Below, piece after piece: positions 19,415-30,510 of a stretch of 64,000 bases of DNA (positions within the stretch are counted from its first letter, which is position 1; every line of letters begins with the position of its first letter). Source of the DNA: Tritrichomonas musculus (taxonomy: Eukaryota; Parabasalia; Tritrichomonadida; Tritrichomonadidae); assembly GCA_039105265.1 (NCBI GenBank), contig JAPFFF010000005.1:5131501-5195500 (forward strand), read 5' to 3'. Below the pieces are notes generated by a model that saw nothing but the letters and a program-made list of their open reading frames with translations, was not told the DNA's origin and searched no databases. The position numbers and the translations under genes are program-made.

Positions 19415-22400
19415 TTACTTGTGATGTGGTGGATGGCTTAAGATCTTTCTGATTTCTTTATCTTTGGTCATATCATATGCGGTTTTTCATAAATATAATA
19501 AAAAGTAAAATCATCAAAATAAACAAATTGGAATTCGATTAAAAAAACAAAAAATTAAAAATTTCATCCTTTGCATTGATATCCGTTCCTTGATGCTGCA
19601 CCAATAATCTGACAATTTCAACATGCTTCTTTACGACAGCAATTTGCAATGCAGTTCTATAAAATGATGAAATTCAAATAGTATGAAAAAAAAAAATTAT
19701 TTAAATTTCATTAGAAAAGACAATTTTTTTTAAATTTCATTAAAAAAACAATTATTTTTGAAATTGCATTAATCAAAAAAATTGATTCAAAATTTCATTA
19801 AAATCAATTTAATTTGAAACGAAATTCAAAAAAAATTGAATTTGAAATTGAATTAAAAAAACAATTTTTGTTTGAATTTTATTAATAATAAAAAATTAGG
19901 AATTGAATTAAAAAAAGCAAGTTTTTGAAATGCTATTAGAACATTAGAAAAATTAAAACTGTTTTAAGATTTACATCAAGTTTTTCACGTCCCAACAAAA
20001 GTTCAAAAATCTCTTCATTTCCTTTTTCAGCGCCAATGTGGATTGGAGCACGATTAAAAAGACTTAAAAAGAAATTTCATTAAAATTATTTTTTTTTTTA
20101 AACGTAATTAAAAAACGTAAAATTAAGAATTTTATTCAATAAAATTTGATTTGAAATGTAATTAAAAAATAAAATATTTTGAAATTTTATTGATTTACTT
20201 GATTTAAAACGTAATGAAAAAATAGAAAATTTTAAAATGGTATTAAAATAATAATTTTTTTTGAATTCTATTAAAATTGAATTGATTTAAAATGTAATTC
20301 AAAAAATTGAGTTGAAAATGACATAAAAATATTTTTGATTTTGAATTGATCTGCCATTTGGATCAATTTGTGAAATTCCTAATAATAGCTTGACAACTTC
20401 TGGATGTCCATTTGCAATAGCCATATGTAATGGTGTCCGATTTAAAAAAATAAAAAAAAATTTCATTCAAAAAAATTGAATTGAAAATTTCATTTCAAAA
20501 ATTGAATTGAAATTAAATTCAAAAAGTTGATTTTAAACTGAATTCAAAAAAAATATGATTTTGGAACAGAATTTAAACAAATCAAAATTTGGAATGTAAT
20601 TAATAATTTCAAGTTTTTAAAATTGTATTAAAATATTTTTGTTTTTTAAATTTTATTAGAACAATTTTTTTTTAAAATATAATTAAAAAATAAATAAATT
20701 TAAAATGATATAAAAAAAAATTGATTTCAAAATACCTTTGGCGGTTACATCATTCTTTTCATTATCAAGCAAAAGCTGAACAATTTCTGGATATCCTTTT
20801 TCAATAGCAATGTGAAAGCCTGTTCTATTTAAATAATTAGTGATAAATTTCGTTTAAAAATAAAATTAAAAAATTTCATTAAAAATTCAGAATTTTTGAA
20901 TTTCATTCAAAAAGTTTATATCAAATGTCATGGGAAAGAAAATTGCTGAATTTCATGAGAAGAGTATGATTTAAAATACAGTTTATATTTTTTAATTTGG
21001 AATTGTATAAAGAAAATAATTTTGAATTTTATTAATTAATTTAATTTCAAACTGAGTCAAAAAATTTGAATTGAAATTATATAAAAATACAAAAATTAAA
21101 ATTGATTTAAGATTGACATCTATTTTATGATGATTCAATAAAAGTTCAACAATTTCTTTCTTTCCTTTAGCTATAGCAAGATGCAAGGCTGCTCTATAAG
21201 TTCAATCAAATAAAATTTCATTCAAATATTTGAAATAAAATTTCATTGAAATTTTTAATTTTAGAATTTTATAAAACAAAAAAAATTTATTTTGAATTCC
21301 ATTAAAAAAACTTTTTTTTAGAATTTTATTAAAATAAAAAATTTAAAACGTAATTAAAATCATAAAAATTAAAATTGAATTAAAACATTTGATTTGATAT
21401 TGTATTGAAAAAATTGATTTAAAATGTAATTGAAAAAGTTGAATTAAAATGACATGAATACAAAAAATTGTCAAATTGATTTCATGTTAACATCAATTTT
21501 TGGAGAAGCCAATAAAAGCTTAAGAATTTCTATGTTTTCTTTTGCAACAGCCATATGAATTGCACCTCTATAAAATGATAAAAAAAATTTCATTCAAAAA
21601 AATTAATTAAAAATTTCATATAAAGAATTGATTTGAAATTAAATTAGAACATTTTAAATATAAAACTTCATTAATCAATCTTATTTTGAAATGTAATTAA
21701 AAATATATATTTATTTAAAATTGCATTAAAATGGTTATTTTTTTAAATTGAATGAAAACAATTTAATTTTGGAATTCGATTAAATTTTTTTTTTTTTTTT
21801 GAAATTTCATTCAAAAAATATAAACTTCAAATTACATGAATAAAAAAATTTTTTTAAAACTGATATAACATTGACATTGATACTGGGATGTTTTAATAAA
21901 ATTTGAACAATATCTGGATCTCCTTTTTCAACAGCCATATGCAATGCAGTGTTATAAATTTTTTTTTTTAAATTTCATAAAAATTTTTATTTGTTTTTAA
22001 CTTTATGAAAAACAACTTTGATTTGAAATGATGATATTAAAATATATTAATTTGAAATTGTATAAGAAAATTATTAATTTTAAAATCTTATGAAAAAATT
22101 AAATTTGAATTTTATTCAAAAAAAGTTTTGATTTGAAATTGTATAAAAAAGAGATTGATTTAAAACGAGATTAAAAGAATTAAATTAAAACGAAATTAAA
22201 GATTTTAATTTGAAATTAAATTAATTTTTTTAATTTGAATTTTATGAGAAAAAAATGATTTGAAATTGTATAAAAAAATTAATTTGATTTGGAATGATAT
22301 AAAAACTTATTTAATATAAAAACAGATTTAACCTGAACATCAATTTTAGGTGAATCCATTAATAACTGAACAATTTCTTTATGGCCTTTTTCAATGGCTA

Positions 22401-23834
22401 AATGCAATGGTGTTCTATAAAAACTATTCAAAAAAAATTTCATCAAATCAAAATTTTTGAAATTTTATCAAAAAAAATTTGATTTGAAATTAGATTAAAA
22501 AAATTATTTTTTTTGGAATTACATCAATAAATGATAATTTGTAACATTGTAAATAGATAAGTTTTAAAATGTTTCTATAAAACCAATGAATTAAGAATTT
22601 CATTCAAAAAAATTGAATTAAAATTGAATAAAACATTCAATTTTGAATGCGATGAAAAATATTTCAATTCAAATTTCATTCATAAAAAAATGATTTAAAA
22701 CTCCATTGACAAACATTTTTAAAAACTTGATTAAAAAAACTTGAATTTTAAAATTCTTCGTGTGTTGATATCTAAATGAGTGTTTTTAACAAGTAATTGA
22801 ACAAGATTGAAGTAATCGAATTTGCACAAATCGTAAAAAATTGAAAAATCATTGTTGATGTTAGCTGGGAAATATGCGTAGTTGTAAAACTTGATACTGT
22901 GAGATAAGACATGACTATCGACTTTTGAAGGATCAGAAATTAAATTATTTTGAATATAATTTGTGATTTCAGGATGGTGACATTTGATTGATTCAACAAT
23001 GCACTTTTTGTATGATTCATCTTCAGGTGACACTTTTTTCTCTTCAAGAAGGTGAATTATGTCGAGATTTTGACCATGAATAGCATACATCCATAATGAT
23101 GGCGTTAATTCAACATCATGTGAAGTCAAGTATTTAAATATTTCAATTGACCCACAAAAAGCTGAATATTCAATTAATGTGGGGGTTTTGTCAATCAAAA
23201 ATGAATTTGTTTCAAAAATTGAAGGATTGATTGTCGATGATAATGAAATCGTGTTCTTTTGGACATATGAGGAAAATTCTTTAACTTTATCGTCTCGAAT
23301 TATTTTACATATTGGATCGTCATTTTCTCCGATTTTTCGTAATTTATCAAAGGATTGGGGATTGCTTGGCGCTAGGCTGCTATCCAAAAAAGATCTGAAT
23401 TCAGGATAGAAGTATTGTGAATAACATGCCTTGGGATATTTACTGTTAACAATATTTGATGATATTGATTTATCTGGATTAATTAATTTTTCTTCCATGA
23501 GGAAAAGAAGAATTCGCTTACTGTTACGGAATATATGGAAAATTTGTCGGTTTGAGAAAAGATGTTGAATATCTTTCTTAAAAATTAAAATTACTTGTTG
23601 AATCTTTGCCAAAAGATTAGGTGAGCGATGATGATCGTTTGAAATTTGTGCAATTAAGCGAAGAGTTGCTTTTAGTTCATGCTTATCTTGCCTGATTTTT
23701 TTATCATCAAAGAATTTTATTAAATTTTTTTGATCTTCTTCTAAATTGTCTCCATTTTCGATAAAATCTAGAATTTGCTTTTGGACTTCTTTCATTTGGT
23801 CCAGGTACTTTTGAATTTCTTCACGCTGTGTCAT
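19415..23834 (-). CDS. Ankyrin-repeat protein gene with single repeats separated by spacers
   Basis: The N-terminal block (23834 to about 22755) encodes some 360 residues: a helical start (MTQREEIQKYLDQMKEVQ), then an all-helical region typical of the DUF3447-type ankyrin proteins abundant in trichomonads. Eight more ankyrin units follow on the same strand, each exactly 96 bp: 22324-22419, 21861-21956, 21477-21572, 21103-21198, 20734-20829, 20347-20442, 19960-20055 and 19566-19661. Each has the TPLH/AIH-type turn, for example YRTPLHLAIEKGHKEIVQL. AT-rich spacers of 273-367 bp separate them. A last segment (about 19489-19415) reads KTAYDMTKDKEIRKIL... to a TAA stop, a normal end for such proteins. 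No GT-AG introns fit. Ankyrin stacks bind protein partners. The gene is either expressed by removing the spacers or is a pseudogene beyond 22731. Confidence 0.65.
19566..22754 (-). repeat. Tandem array of ankyrin unit plus AT-rich spacer, period about 370-460 bp
   Basis: Unit starts are 463, 384, 374, 369, 387, 387 and 394 bp apart. The 96 bp coding part is constant in length, while the spacers differ (335, 367, 288, 278, 273, 291, 291 and 298 bp). Spacers are built from degenerate words such as GAAATTGAATTAAAAAA and contain stops in all frames. The array looks as if it grew by duplication of unit-plus-spacer followed by free divergence of the spacers. Confidence 0.7.
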
Positions 23835-23853
23835 TAAAATAGATGCAAAAACT

Positions 23854-23859
23854 TAGTGA
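23854..23859 (-). promoter_or_regulatory. Inr-like TCACTA before the first ankyrin gene
   Basis: A TCAYTW match on the reverse strand, 20-25 bp before the ATG at 23834. Its presence supports a living promoter for this gene. The motif alone is weak. Confidence 0.4.
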
Positions 23860-24639
23860 ACAAAAAGTTTAAAAAAAAACAATTATTAATTCAATTTATA
23901 ATTAAATTGAATTATCATTCAAAGTTTTATCAGCTTTTTTTGAATCAACTTATTGCTTTAGAAATACATTTAACATATAATACTCTATTAAAATTTTTAG
24001 AAATATAATATCAATAATTTATGTGAAATTGAATTAAAACTACAGAAAAGATTGAATTAAAAAATGTTCATCATCTCAAAAAATTAAATACATTTTATTC
24101 AAACTCTTTGAATATCTATTAAAATTTTCTAAAAAATATATTTATATCAAATAAATATAAATAAGAGTTTTCTAATTTAAAATAATTTTTTTGAATTTGA
24201 AATATAAATTAGAATTTTCATACAAATACTTGATCGTTGTTTAATTCAGAAGATTGATTCATTCAAAAAGCTTCATAAGAATTTATTTGCTGTTGTATCA
24301 ATAAGAAAATATTTCAAACAACAATATCGATATTTGATTTTCATCAAAAACAAAATCAACTCTTTTTAATCATGAAATAATTATTCTGCAAGATTAATAA
24401 GTATATACTTATTCTTTTTGTTTTGATTGCAAATATAATTTATTTTGTATTTTGGCCTATTTTTTTAAGGGGATAAAGCAAAGAAATATGTGAATTTTCG
24501 AAAGGAATATGAAATTTATATTCTTCTTTTCAAACGATAAAAAGTGATTTTTATAATTAGGTTATATTTAAAATTAAACTATAAATATTATTACATTTTG
24601 AAATAAATGTTTTCACTCTATAAAAAACATTAAGAAATC

Positions 24640-24645
24640 TCATTT
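24640..24645 (+). promoter_or_regulatory. Inr-like TCATTT before the phosphodiesterase gene
   Basis: A TCAYTW match about 50 bp before the ATG at 24695. Confidence 0.35.
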
Positions 24646-24694
24646 TATAAATGCTATTTTAACATTTTTATGAAAACACGTTTTTAATTTTTGA

Positions 24695-27600
24695 ATGGCG
24701 TCCAAACCTTCTCCTAAACAATGTGTTAAAATTGGGACTGCCAAATTTCCAACATTAGCAAATTTAACAGTTCCTGATGTTGGTCGAAATAATACTATTG
24801 TTACTCCACAACGAAAAAAAAATTTGGGACCTCAAGAACCAAATTCTGATTTACTTATCAATTTAAATAAATTACAACAACAATTTCAGAAAACTTCCAG
24901 AAATCTTGAAGGCCAAATAGATGTAATGAATGAACGTATCAATTTTTTTGAATCTAATATTTTGAGAAATAAAGAAGATGTAACAAGTATCAAAGAAAAA
25001 ATTTCTAGATTTACGTGCAACTCTCTAGAAAAAGATATTAAAACTGATGAAAACCAAATCAAGGCTGAAGCTCAAGAATTATCACCTGACACAATAGTTG
25101 ATTATTTACAAAACAAACCAATTATTCTTAATATTTTTTTAAATCAATCCAAAAATAATGAAAATAAACTTCCAGAAAACAATGAACAAAATTCAATAAA
25201 TAATAATATGACTTCGGATTTATTTGATGAATTTACTAAGTTTCTATCTGATGAAACAAAGCCACTTTTTATAAGATATTCTATTCAGCAATTAAATCGC
25301 TTCTCTCGATGTTTTAATATTTTTACAGAGTTAATACAGAAAACAAAGGAAATTTCATTTTTTGATTCTTTAACAGAATTAGTTAAAAAAATTTATAATT
25401 CCAACAATTCCTTGATTTTTATTAAGAGCTCAAAACTCGGACACTTTTCATGTTATTTTGAATCTAAAGAAATGCAAATTATTGTTAGCGATTCAAAAAC
25501 CACCATTTCTGATGTAATAGAAACTGGTGAATGTAAAACATATACAGATCCATCATCCTCTCCGTTTTATTCACCATCATTTGATCCATTATTTAATCCA
25601 AACAACAAATCTCTTTTATTGATACCTATATCAAATAAAGCTGTTATTTATATTTTACATACTGACCCACTTTCTTTTTGCTTCACTAATGAAGATTGTG
25701 CTGTCGGATCATTACTTTCAATATTACTCGAACCATTACTTCATGACCATTTAAATCATCAAATGATTACCGATGAAATGCAACGAAGAAATGAATTAGC
25801 CAAGTTCGAGAATGAAATCACAAAAATTTCTCATTTTTATGATTTAATTCTTTTTCTTCAAGAATCAATACGAAATCGACTACGAGTTAAAAATACTCAA
25901 CTTTTCTTGATAGATGAAAATGAAATATTTACATATTTTGTTAATCAAGAAAGAATGCAGATTCTAAAAAAAAGTTATGATAAACGCGGAATTATTCAAT
26001 ATATTTCTAAGAACAAACGATACATAACAGTTAATAAACTGAATAAAGTAACTGTTCCCTCTTATGACGAAGAAATTGATTCATGGTCCAAAGATCAACC
26101 TTTCTCAGCTTATCCAATCTTTGGATCATCCAATGAAGTCACTTCTGTTATTTGTATCTCAGGAAAAGATGTTTTAAACAAGTTCAACGAATGGGATAAC
26201 GAGTTTATGCAGTCAATAACCCCTGTTCTTGGTCTAATTGTACAACGATGTATCGAAAATGAGAAAAAAATTGAAGAAGTACAAACGAAAGTAGATTTGA
26301 CAAGATTTCCAATTTCTTTTTCATCATTAAAATCTGATATATTCATACAACCTGACTTTTTAAGATTAATAGGTATGGAAATTGAAGATATTCTTCATTG
26401 CGAATGGCTTTCAATCTTCATTAACACCAAATTTGAACTTTCATTACATAACCATCAAGTTTATCAGAAACCAATTATATCTGTATCATTCTCGAGCAAG
26501 TTTTTCGGAAAAAAAGAAAATGGAAAAGACGATCAAAAAGAATTCAATTTCACCGATGTTTCAAGAATTCCTGGTTTTGAAGTAGGTGACTGTGATGAAA
26601 TAGAAAATCCATCATCATTCATTCTTGTAACACACAATGACATTACCATATGTGCAATAAATGCAAAGACCCGAGTCGGTCACTTCATTGATATTCACAA
26701 AACTATATTGAAAGCATTTGCATCAGTTATAACTGTTGCACGAGATATCAACGAACTTCAATCATCAATATTGAGTAGCAGACTTGCTATACAATCATTG
26801 AATTTGGTTATTGAAATTTGCCAAAAGTCAATCAAAGGTGAAATCCCATTCAAAGTTTTGATAACTTCATTATGTGAAATGGCAAAAATAGACAATTACA
26901 GCATCTATAAAAGAGTTAAATTAAACCGTACTTTTCGTCCCATTATTTCATCAATTGAAAATTTCGATGAAACCGAAATTTCTGACAGTGATCCTTTGAT
27001 CAAACTTGCAGTTGAGAAAAATTCAAATTTTGAAATTGGAGATAAAAAGTTTGATTCAAAAATTCAAGATCCAAATAACGAATCAAAAATTGTCATGATT
27101 TCAACGATAGAGAAGAATGATTGCTATCTTTTCTTCTTTGGGAAAGAAAAAATCAAAGATGAAATATTTGCTTTATTGTCAAAGTTAACTGCTGTAATTA
27201 AAGCTTTCTACGAAAATTACATTTTAACTTCGAAGAGAGAAATTTTGACAATTTCTAATATGAACAAGATTGAAGTATACAATTCATCAATCAACAAAAA
27301 TTATTTATGCGGTTTATCTTTCATTTCTACATCATTGTCAGAATCTCAACAAATTGAAGCTCTTTTGCTAATGATAAAAGAATTAAAAATCATGGAGGTC
27401 CTTCAAACGGACTTTTATAAGTTATCATTGATTCTCTATGAAATTAGAGATAAATATAAAAAAGTTCCTTATCATAACTTTTCACATGCAGTTGATGTTT
27501 CTCAATTCGTTTACATGTCCTTGATTAAAGGAAAATTGTTAGATTCTTTTGAGCCTATTGAAATTGTGGCACTTTTTTTGGCTTCAATATGTCATGATAT

Positions 27601-28195
27601 TTCGCATGATGGAATAGACTCAACTACAATGACTAACTGCAATTCAGCACTTTCTTTTTCGTTCGGTATCTTATCACCATTAGAAAGAAATCATGCTTTT
27701 ATTGCTTCCGAATTATTGAAGAAAACAGATATATCTCAAATTATCGATAATCAACATTTTTGGGAATTTTTCGTTAATGTTATTATAGCAACAGATATTA
27801 CACGATCATCTGAATTTTTGACAAAATTTAACAATCAATTCATTGATAACGGTAAATTTGATAAAACTAACAAAGATCATCGCCTTCTCCTGGCTCAATT
27901 TATAGTTATTTGCGGAAATATATCTAATTGTATTAGGCCTTTTGAATTTGCTAGTTTAATGGCTGAACGCATTAATCAAGAAAGAAGTTCACAGATTGAA
28001 TATGAAAATAATCATGATTATCAAAGAAAAGACGAAAGTAATAATAGAAAATTACAAGAAATAGAAGTTGATTTCATAGAAAAAACAGCTTCTTCTCTAT
28101 TCAAAGCTTTCAATATTTTCATTCCTGATATTGGAAATATTCAAAAAATTCTTAATGAAAATACAGAAAAATGGAAAAAGTACAATCCACCATAA
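24695..28195 (+). CDS. GAF-domain cyclic-nucleotide phosphodiesterase
   Basis: A 1166-residue soluble protein. A short N-terminal coiled coil (about 45-110) precedes two or three GAF-like domains (about 190-360, 375-530 and a weaker one 700-850). The C-terminal PDEase_I catalytic domain spans about 885-1150. Metal-site motifs are present: HNFSHAVDV near 926, CHDISHDG near 966 and ATDITRSSEF near 1032. The family hydrolyses cAMP and/or cGMP to the 5'-nucleotide, with GAF domains binding cyclic nucleotide to regulate. HDxxHDG and HNxxHA give the expected His/Asp metal ligands. The usual purine-selecting glutamine cannot be placed with certainty, so cAMP versus cGMP preference is open. The cyclase gene 2.7 kb downstream may supply the substrate. 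Confidence 0.92.
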   Translation: MASKPSPKQCVKIGTAKFPTLANLTVPDVGRNNTIVTPQRKKNLGPQEPNSDLLINLNKLQQQFQKTSRNLEGQIDVMNERINFFESNILRNKEDVTSIKEKISRFTCNSLEKDIKTDENQIKAEAQELSPDTIVDYLQNKPIILNIFLNQSKNNENKLPENNEQNSINNNMTSDLFDEFTKFLSDETKPLFIRYSIQQLNRFSRCFNIFTELIQKTKEISFFDSLTELVKKIYNSNNSLIFIKSSKLGHFSCYFESKEMQIIVSDSKTTISDVIETGECKTYTDPSSSPFYSPSFDPLFNPNNKSLLLIPISNKAVIYILHTDPLSFCFTNEDCAVGSLLSILLEPLLHDHLNHQMITDEMQRRNELAKFENEITKISHFYDLILFLQESIRNRLRVKNTQLFLIDENEIFTYFVNQERMQILKKSYDKRGIIQYISKNKRYITVNKLNKVTVPSYDEEIDSWSKDQPFSAYPIFGSSNEVTSVICISGKDVLNKFNEWDNEFMQSITPVLGLIVQRCIENEKKIEEVQTKVDLTRFPISFSSLKSDIFIQPDFLRLIGMEIEDILHCEWLSIFINTKFELSLHNHQVYQKPIISVSFSSKFFGKKENGKDDQKEFNFTDVSRIPGFEVGDCDEIENPSSFILVTHNDITICAINAKTRVGHFIDIHKTILKAFASVITVARDINELQSSILSSRLAIQSLNLVIEICQKSIKGEIPFKVLITSLCEMAKIDNYSIYKRVKLNRTFRPIISSIENFDETEISDSDPLIKLAVEKNSNFEIGDKKFDSKIQDPNNESKIVMISTIEKNDCYLFFFGKEKIKDEIFALLSKLTAVIKAFYENYILTSKREILTISNMNKIEVYNSSINKNYLCGLSFISTSLSESQQIEALLLMIKELKIMEVLQTDFYKLSLILYEIRDKYKKVPYHNFSHAVDVSQFVYMSLIKGKLLDSFEPIEIVALFLASICHDISHDGIDSTTMTNCNSALSFSFGILSPLERNHAFIASELLKKTDISQIIDNQHFWEFFVNVIIATDITRSSEFLTKFNNQFIDNGKFDKTNKDHRLLLAQFIVICGNISNCIRPFEFASLMAERINQERSSQIEYENNHDYQRKDESNNRKLQEIEVDFIEKTASSLFKAFNIFIPDIGNIQKILNENTEKWKKYNPP

Positions 28196-28852
28196 AATTT
28201 ATACCAATTTCAATTTATTTTGCTCCTTGCTTATTTATATAATTTTTTAATTAAAATTATTCATAAATAAACAATTGAAGAACAGATATTGAAGCACAAT
28301 ATTTGACGCATCAAGCGATACAAACAAGAAGTTATCACTGATAGAAACCTTTGCACACAACTCTTCATACTTTTTAATAACATAATAGATTTTACATACC
28401 ATATTTTTTTGCTAATATTTAAACCATCAATTTTTGGATAGATGCTCGGTCAAATAAAAGATTTGTAGTTATAATATTATTATTCTTTGATTTTTATTAT
28501 ATTTCGTTGTTCTTTGTTTTCGATCATTAATTTCAAAAAAAAGATTACTATACTCGTAAGAATTTACATTTCATTTAACATGATATTTCCAATAGCGTAA
28601 AATATGAGAAAAATCAAAAAAAAAAATTATTGTTTCTAACATAATTTTAACAGAAATACCTTTTTCGGACAGAGTAAAACGATTAATTAATGATAAACAT
28701 TTTTTTTTGTTTTCATTCAGTTGAATGATTCAAATATGATTGATGGATTTATTGATCAAATATTTTCAAAATTCAATGCTTATTTCTTCGGTTAATATTT
28801 TTTTGAATATTAATTGAAAATAATTGAAATCTGAATTATTTTATTTTATTTC
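28196..28852. other. Intergenic AT-rich region
   Basis: About 650 bp. A less AT-rich patch at about 28280-28370 (GAAGCACAATATTTGACGCA...) has no coding or RNA-gene structure that I can recognise. Nothing else is seen. Confidence 0.4.
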
Positions 28853-29203
28853 ATGGCATCTGTTGATACAAACCAACGACCTGATCTCCAACAACTTCGC
28901 GCAGAAGTAGACAAAGTAATGCAATCAGTCCGTGAATTTGATGAACAAATTGAAAAAAGAAATGAAGAAAGATTGATGTTGGTTGAACAACTTCGTGATC
29001 TTTTACCTCAAGAACAATTCGAAAGATTCGAGAAGATTATCAACAAAACAGTTGAAGCAGTTAGACCAGCTCCAGATCCGTCATATCTTCCACCACTCGA
29101 AATTGACGAACAAAACCCATTAGAAAGCCTCCGCCGCATTCGCTGCCAAATTGCTCAAGAAGTTTGCCAAGTAATGGGCGTTGAACCACCACATGTTGCT
29201 TGA
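28853..29203 (+). CDS. Small charged helical protein, unknown
   Basis: A 116-residue protein with ATG at 28853 inside TTTCATGGCATC, so the initiator-like TCA almost touches the start. Residues 8-75 are a charged coiled coil (LRAEVDKVMQSVREFDEQIE, then RLMLVEQLRDLLP). A proline-rich hinge (APDPSYLPPLEI) and a short C-terminal helix with two Cys (IRCQIAQEVCQVMG) follow. Codon use is richer in C-ending codons than the neighbours, a sign of high expression in trichomonads. No family is recognised. Its size and coiled coil suggest a subunit of a cytoskeletal or trafficking complex, which is a guess. Confidence 0.7.
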   Translation: MASVDTNQRPDLQQLRAEVDKVMQSVREFDEQIEKRNEERLMLVEQLRDLLPQEQFERFEKIINKTVEAVRPAPDPSYLPPLEIDEQNPLESLRRIRCQIAQEVCQVMGVEPPHVA

Positions 29204-29493
29204 ATTTATTTTTAAACGGCATATTCAGTAATAGCTGTTACACTGTTAATGAAATTAAACTTAATTTACCTTTTTAATGTATTTATAATGCTTTTTTCAT
29301 TATAGCTTTTTTGTTATATAGAATGTTTTTATTTTATTGTATATTGAATTTAAAAAATATTCTAGTTTTATCTAGACTGATCATTATATTATTTAATTTT
29401 AAATGGATATCTGATCTTCACAGGCAAATACTTACATAATGGTAATTCCATTAAAATTGTTTGAAACTCATGACCGTTTAAAAATAATCAATA

Positions 29494-30510
29494 ATGGAAG
29501 AATTTGTATTTTCGGAAGACTATGAAGAAGATAAATTGCTACTTTTCGAGTTTCCATCAGAAGAATTATTAAAGGAAGTTCTGGAAGGTAAAACTAAAAT
29601 CGAGTTTGTTTCAAATGTTGTTGATCCTCTAGTACTTTGCACTGAAAATAAAACTTATGACATACTAGAGTTTGATACAAGTAATTTACTTTTAGTTCAT
29701 GACGATGGAACTGTTTTATCTGGAAATAGTTCAACTTTTGAATTACGAGAAAAGGCTCCTCCTTTTTTATCTATTAGAAGAATGCTGCACGACAATCCAA
29801 TAACAGAAGCTGAAATCAAAGGACAACTAATTGAAAATCCAAATTATGTACAAGAATTACAAAATACAACATTATGTTCAATTGGTGAGCTCAATCAAAT
29901 TTTAATTGATTTATGTGCCATAACAGTGGATGGTGCTGTTAAAACACCAACCAAAAATATGGAAAATTTAATAATTGACCAAATTTTACAATATTCTAGA
30001 ACATTGAATGATTGGAAGAGAATTAATATCGATGATTGCTTAAAAGAAGTTGTAATACCTTTAATTGATTATCAACCAATGAAAGACATATATTATGCTG
30101 TTATTAAATATTATTCATTTGAAATAGAAGAACGAGTAGCAATTCTTGATGAGAAAAAAATTATCAGACACATTGCAGAGTTCATATTTAGGAAGGCTAG
30201 AAATGGATTTCTTCGCAAATCAGAATTTGAAGAAGAGATGTCAGAATATATGCCAGAAAATACAAAAATTGATTATGATATGCTCCATGGAATGTTTGTT
30301 ACCAAATTAAGCGGAATTCAATTTGTTGACGAAGAAGCTTTACCTATTTCCTTATTAGATCGTTTTGAAGCACTTTTCAAGATACATGATGAATGGGAAA
30401 TTCCTGAAATAGAACCATTTTTTGAATATTTTGTTACAGATTCACTTCCTTTCCAAGATTTGGCAGCAAGACATTGCCGATTTGCAGATGGAAAATGGAT
30501 GAGAAGATAA
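29494..30510 (+). CDS. DSCC1: Sister chromatid cohesion protein Dcc1-like
   Basis: A 338-residue protein. The N-terminal half has the Dcc1 words FEFPSEELLKEVLEG, PLVLCTENKTYDILEFDTSN and LLLVHDDGTV. The C-terminal half is built of winged-helix-like segments (for example IAEFIFRKARNGFLRKSEFEEEM and a final ARHCRFADGKWMRR). Dcc1 pairs with Ctf8 and the Ctf18-RFC clamp loader, which loads PCNA and supports sister-chromatid cohesion and replication checkpoint signalling in the nucleus. The length is slightly below the 380-390 of yeast and human proteins. Confidence 0.82.
   Translation: MEEFVFSEDYEEDKLLLFEFPSEELLKEVLEGKTKIEFVSNVVDPLVLCTENKTYDILEFDTSNLLLVHDDGTVLSGNSSTFELREKAPPFLSIRRMLHDNPITEAEIKGQLIENPNYVQELQNTTLCSIGELNQILIDLCAITVDGAVKTPTKNMENLIIDQILQYSRTLNDWKRINIDDCLKEVVIPLIDYQPMKDIYYAVIKYYSFEIEERVAILDEKKIIRHIAEFIFRKARNGFLRKSEFEEEMSEYMPENTKIDYDMLHGMFVTKLSGIQFVDEEALPISLLDRFEALFKIHDEWEIPEIEPFFEYFVTDSLPFQDLAARHCRFADGKWMRR

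Larger units (their letters stand above)
23835..24694. other. Divergent intergenic region (ankyrin gene / phosphodiesterase)
   Basis: 860 bp of AT-rich DNA carrying the upstream regions of two divergently transcribed genes. Initiator-like sites are at 23854-23859 and 24640-24645. No other feature was recognised. Confidence 0.5.

Noticed and set aside
22324-22419. Ankyrin units as a CRISPR-like array
   Set aside because: The repeated part is coding and diverged at DNA level, and the spacers are low-complexity AT repeats, not unique sequence.
19415-23834. Ordinary GT-AG introns in the first ankyrin gene
   Set aside because: No GT donor and AG acceptor pair fits the conserved unit boundaries. 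Several 3' boundaries (TTTTTAAT|CGT, TTTATAACACT) have no AG at all.
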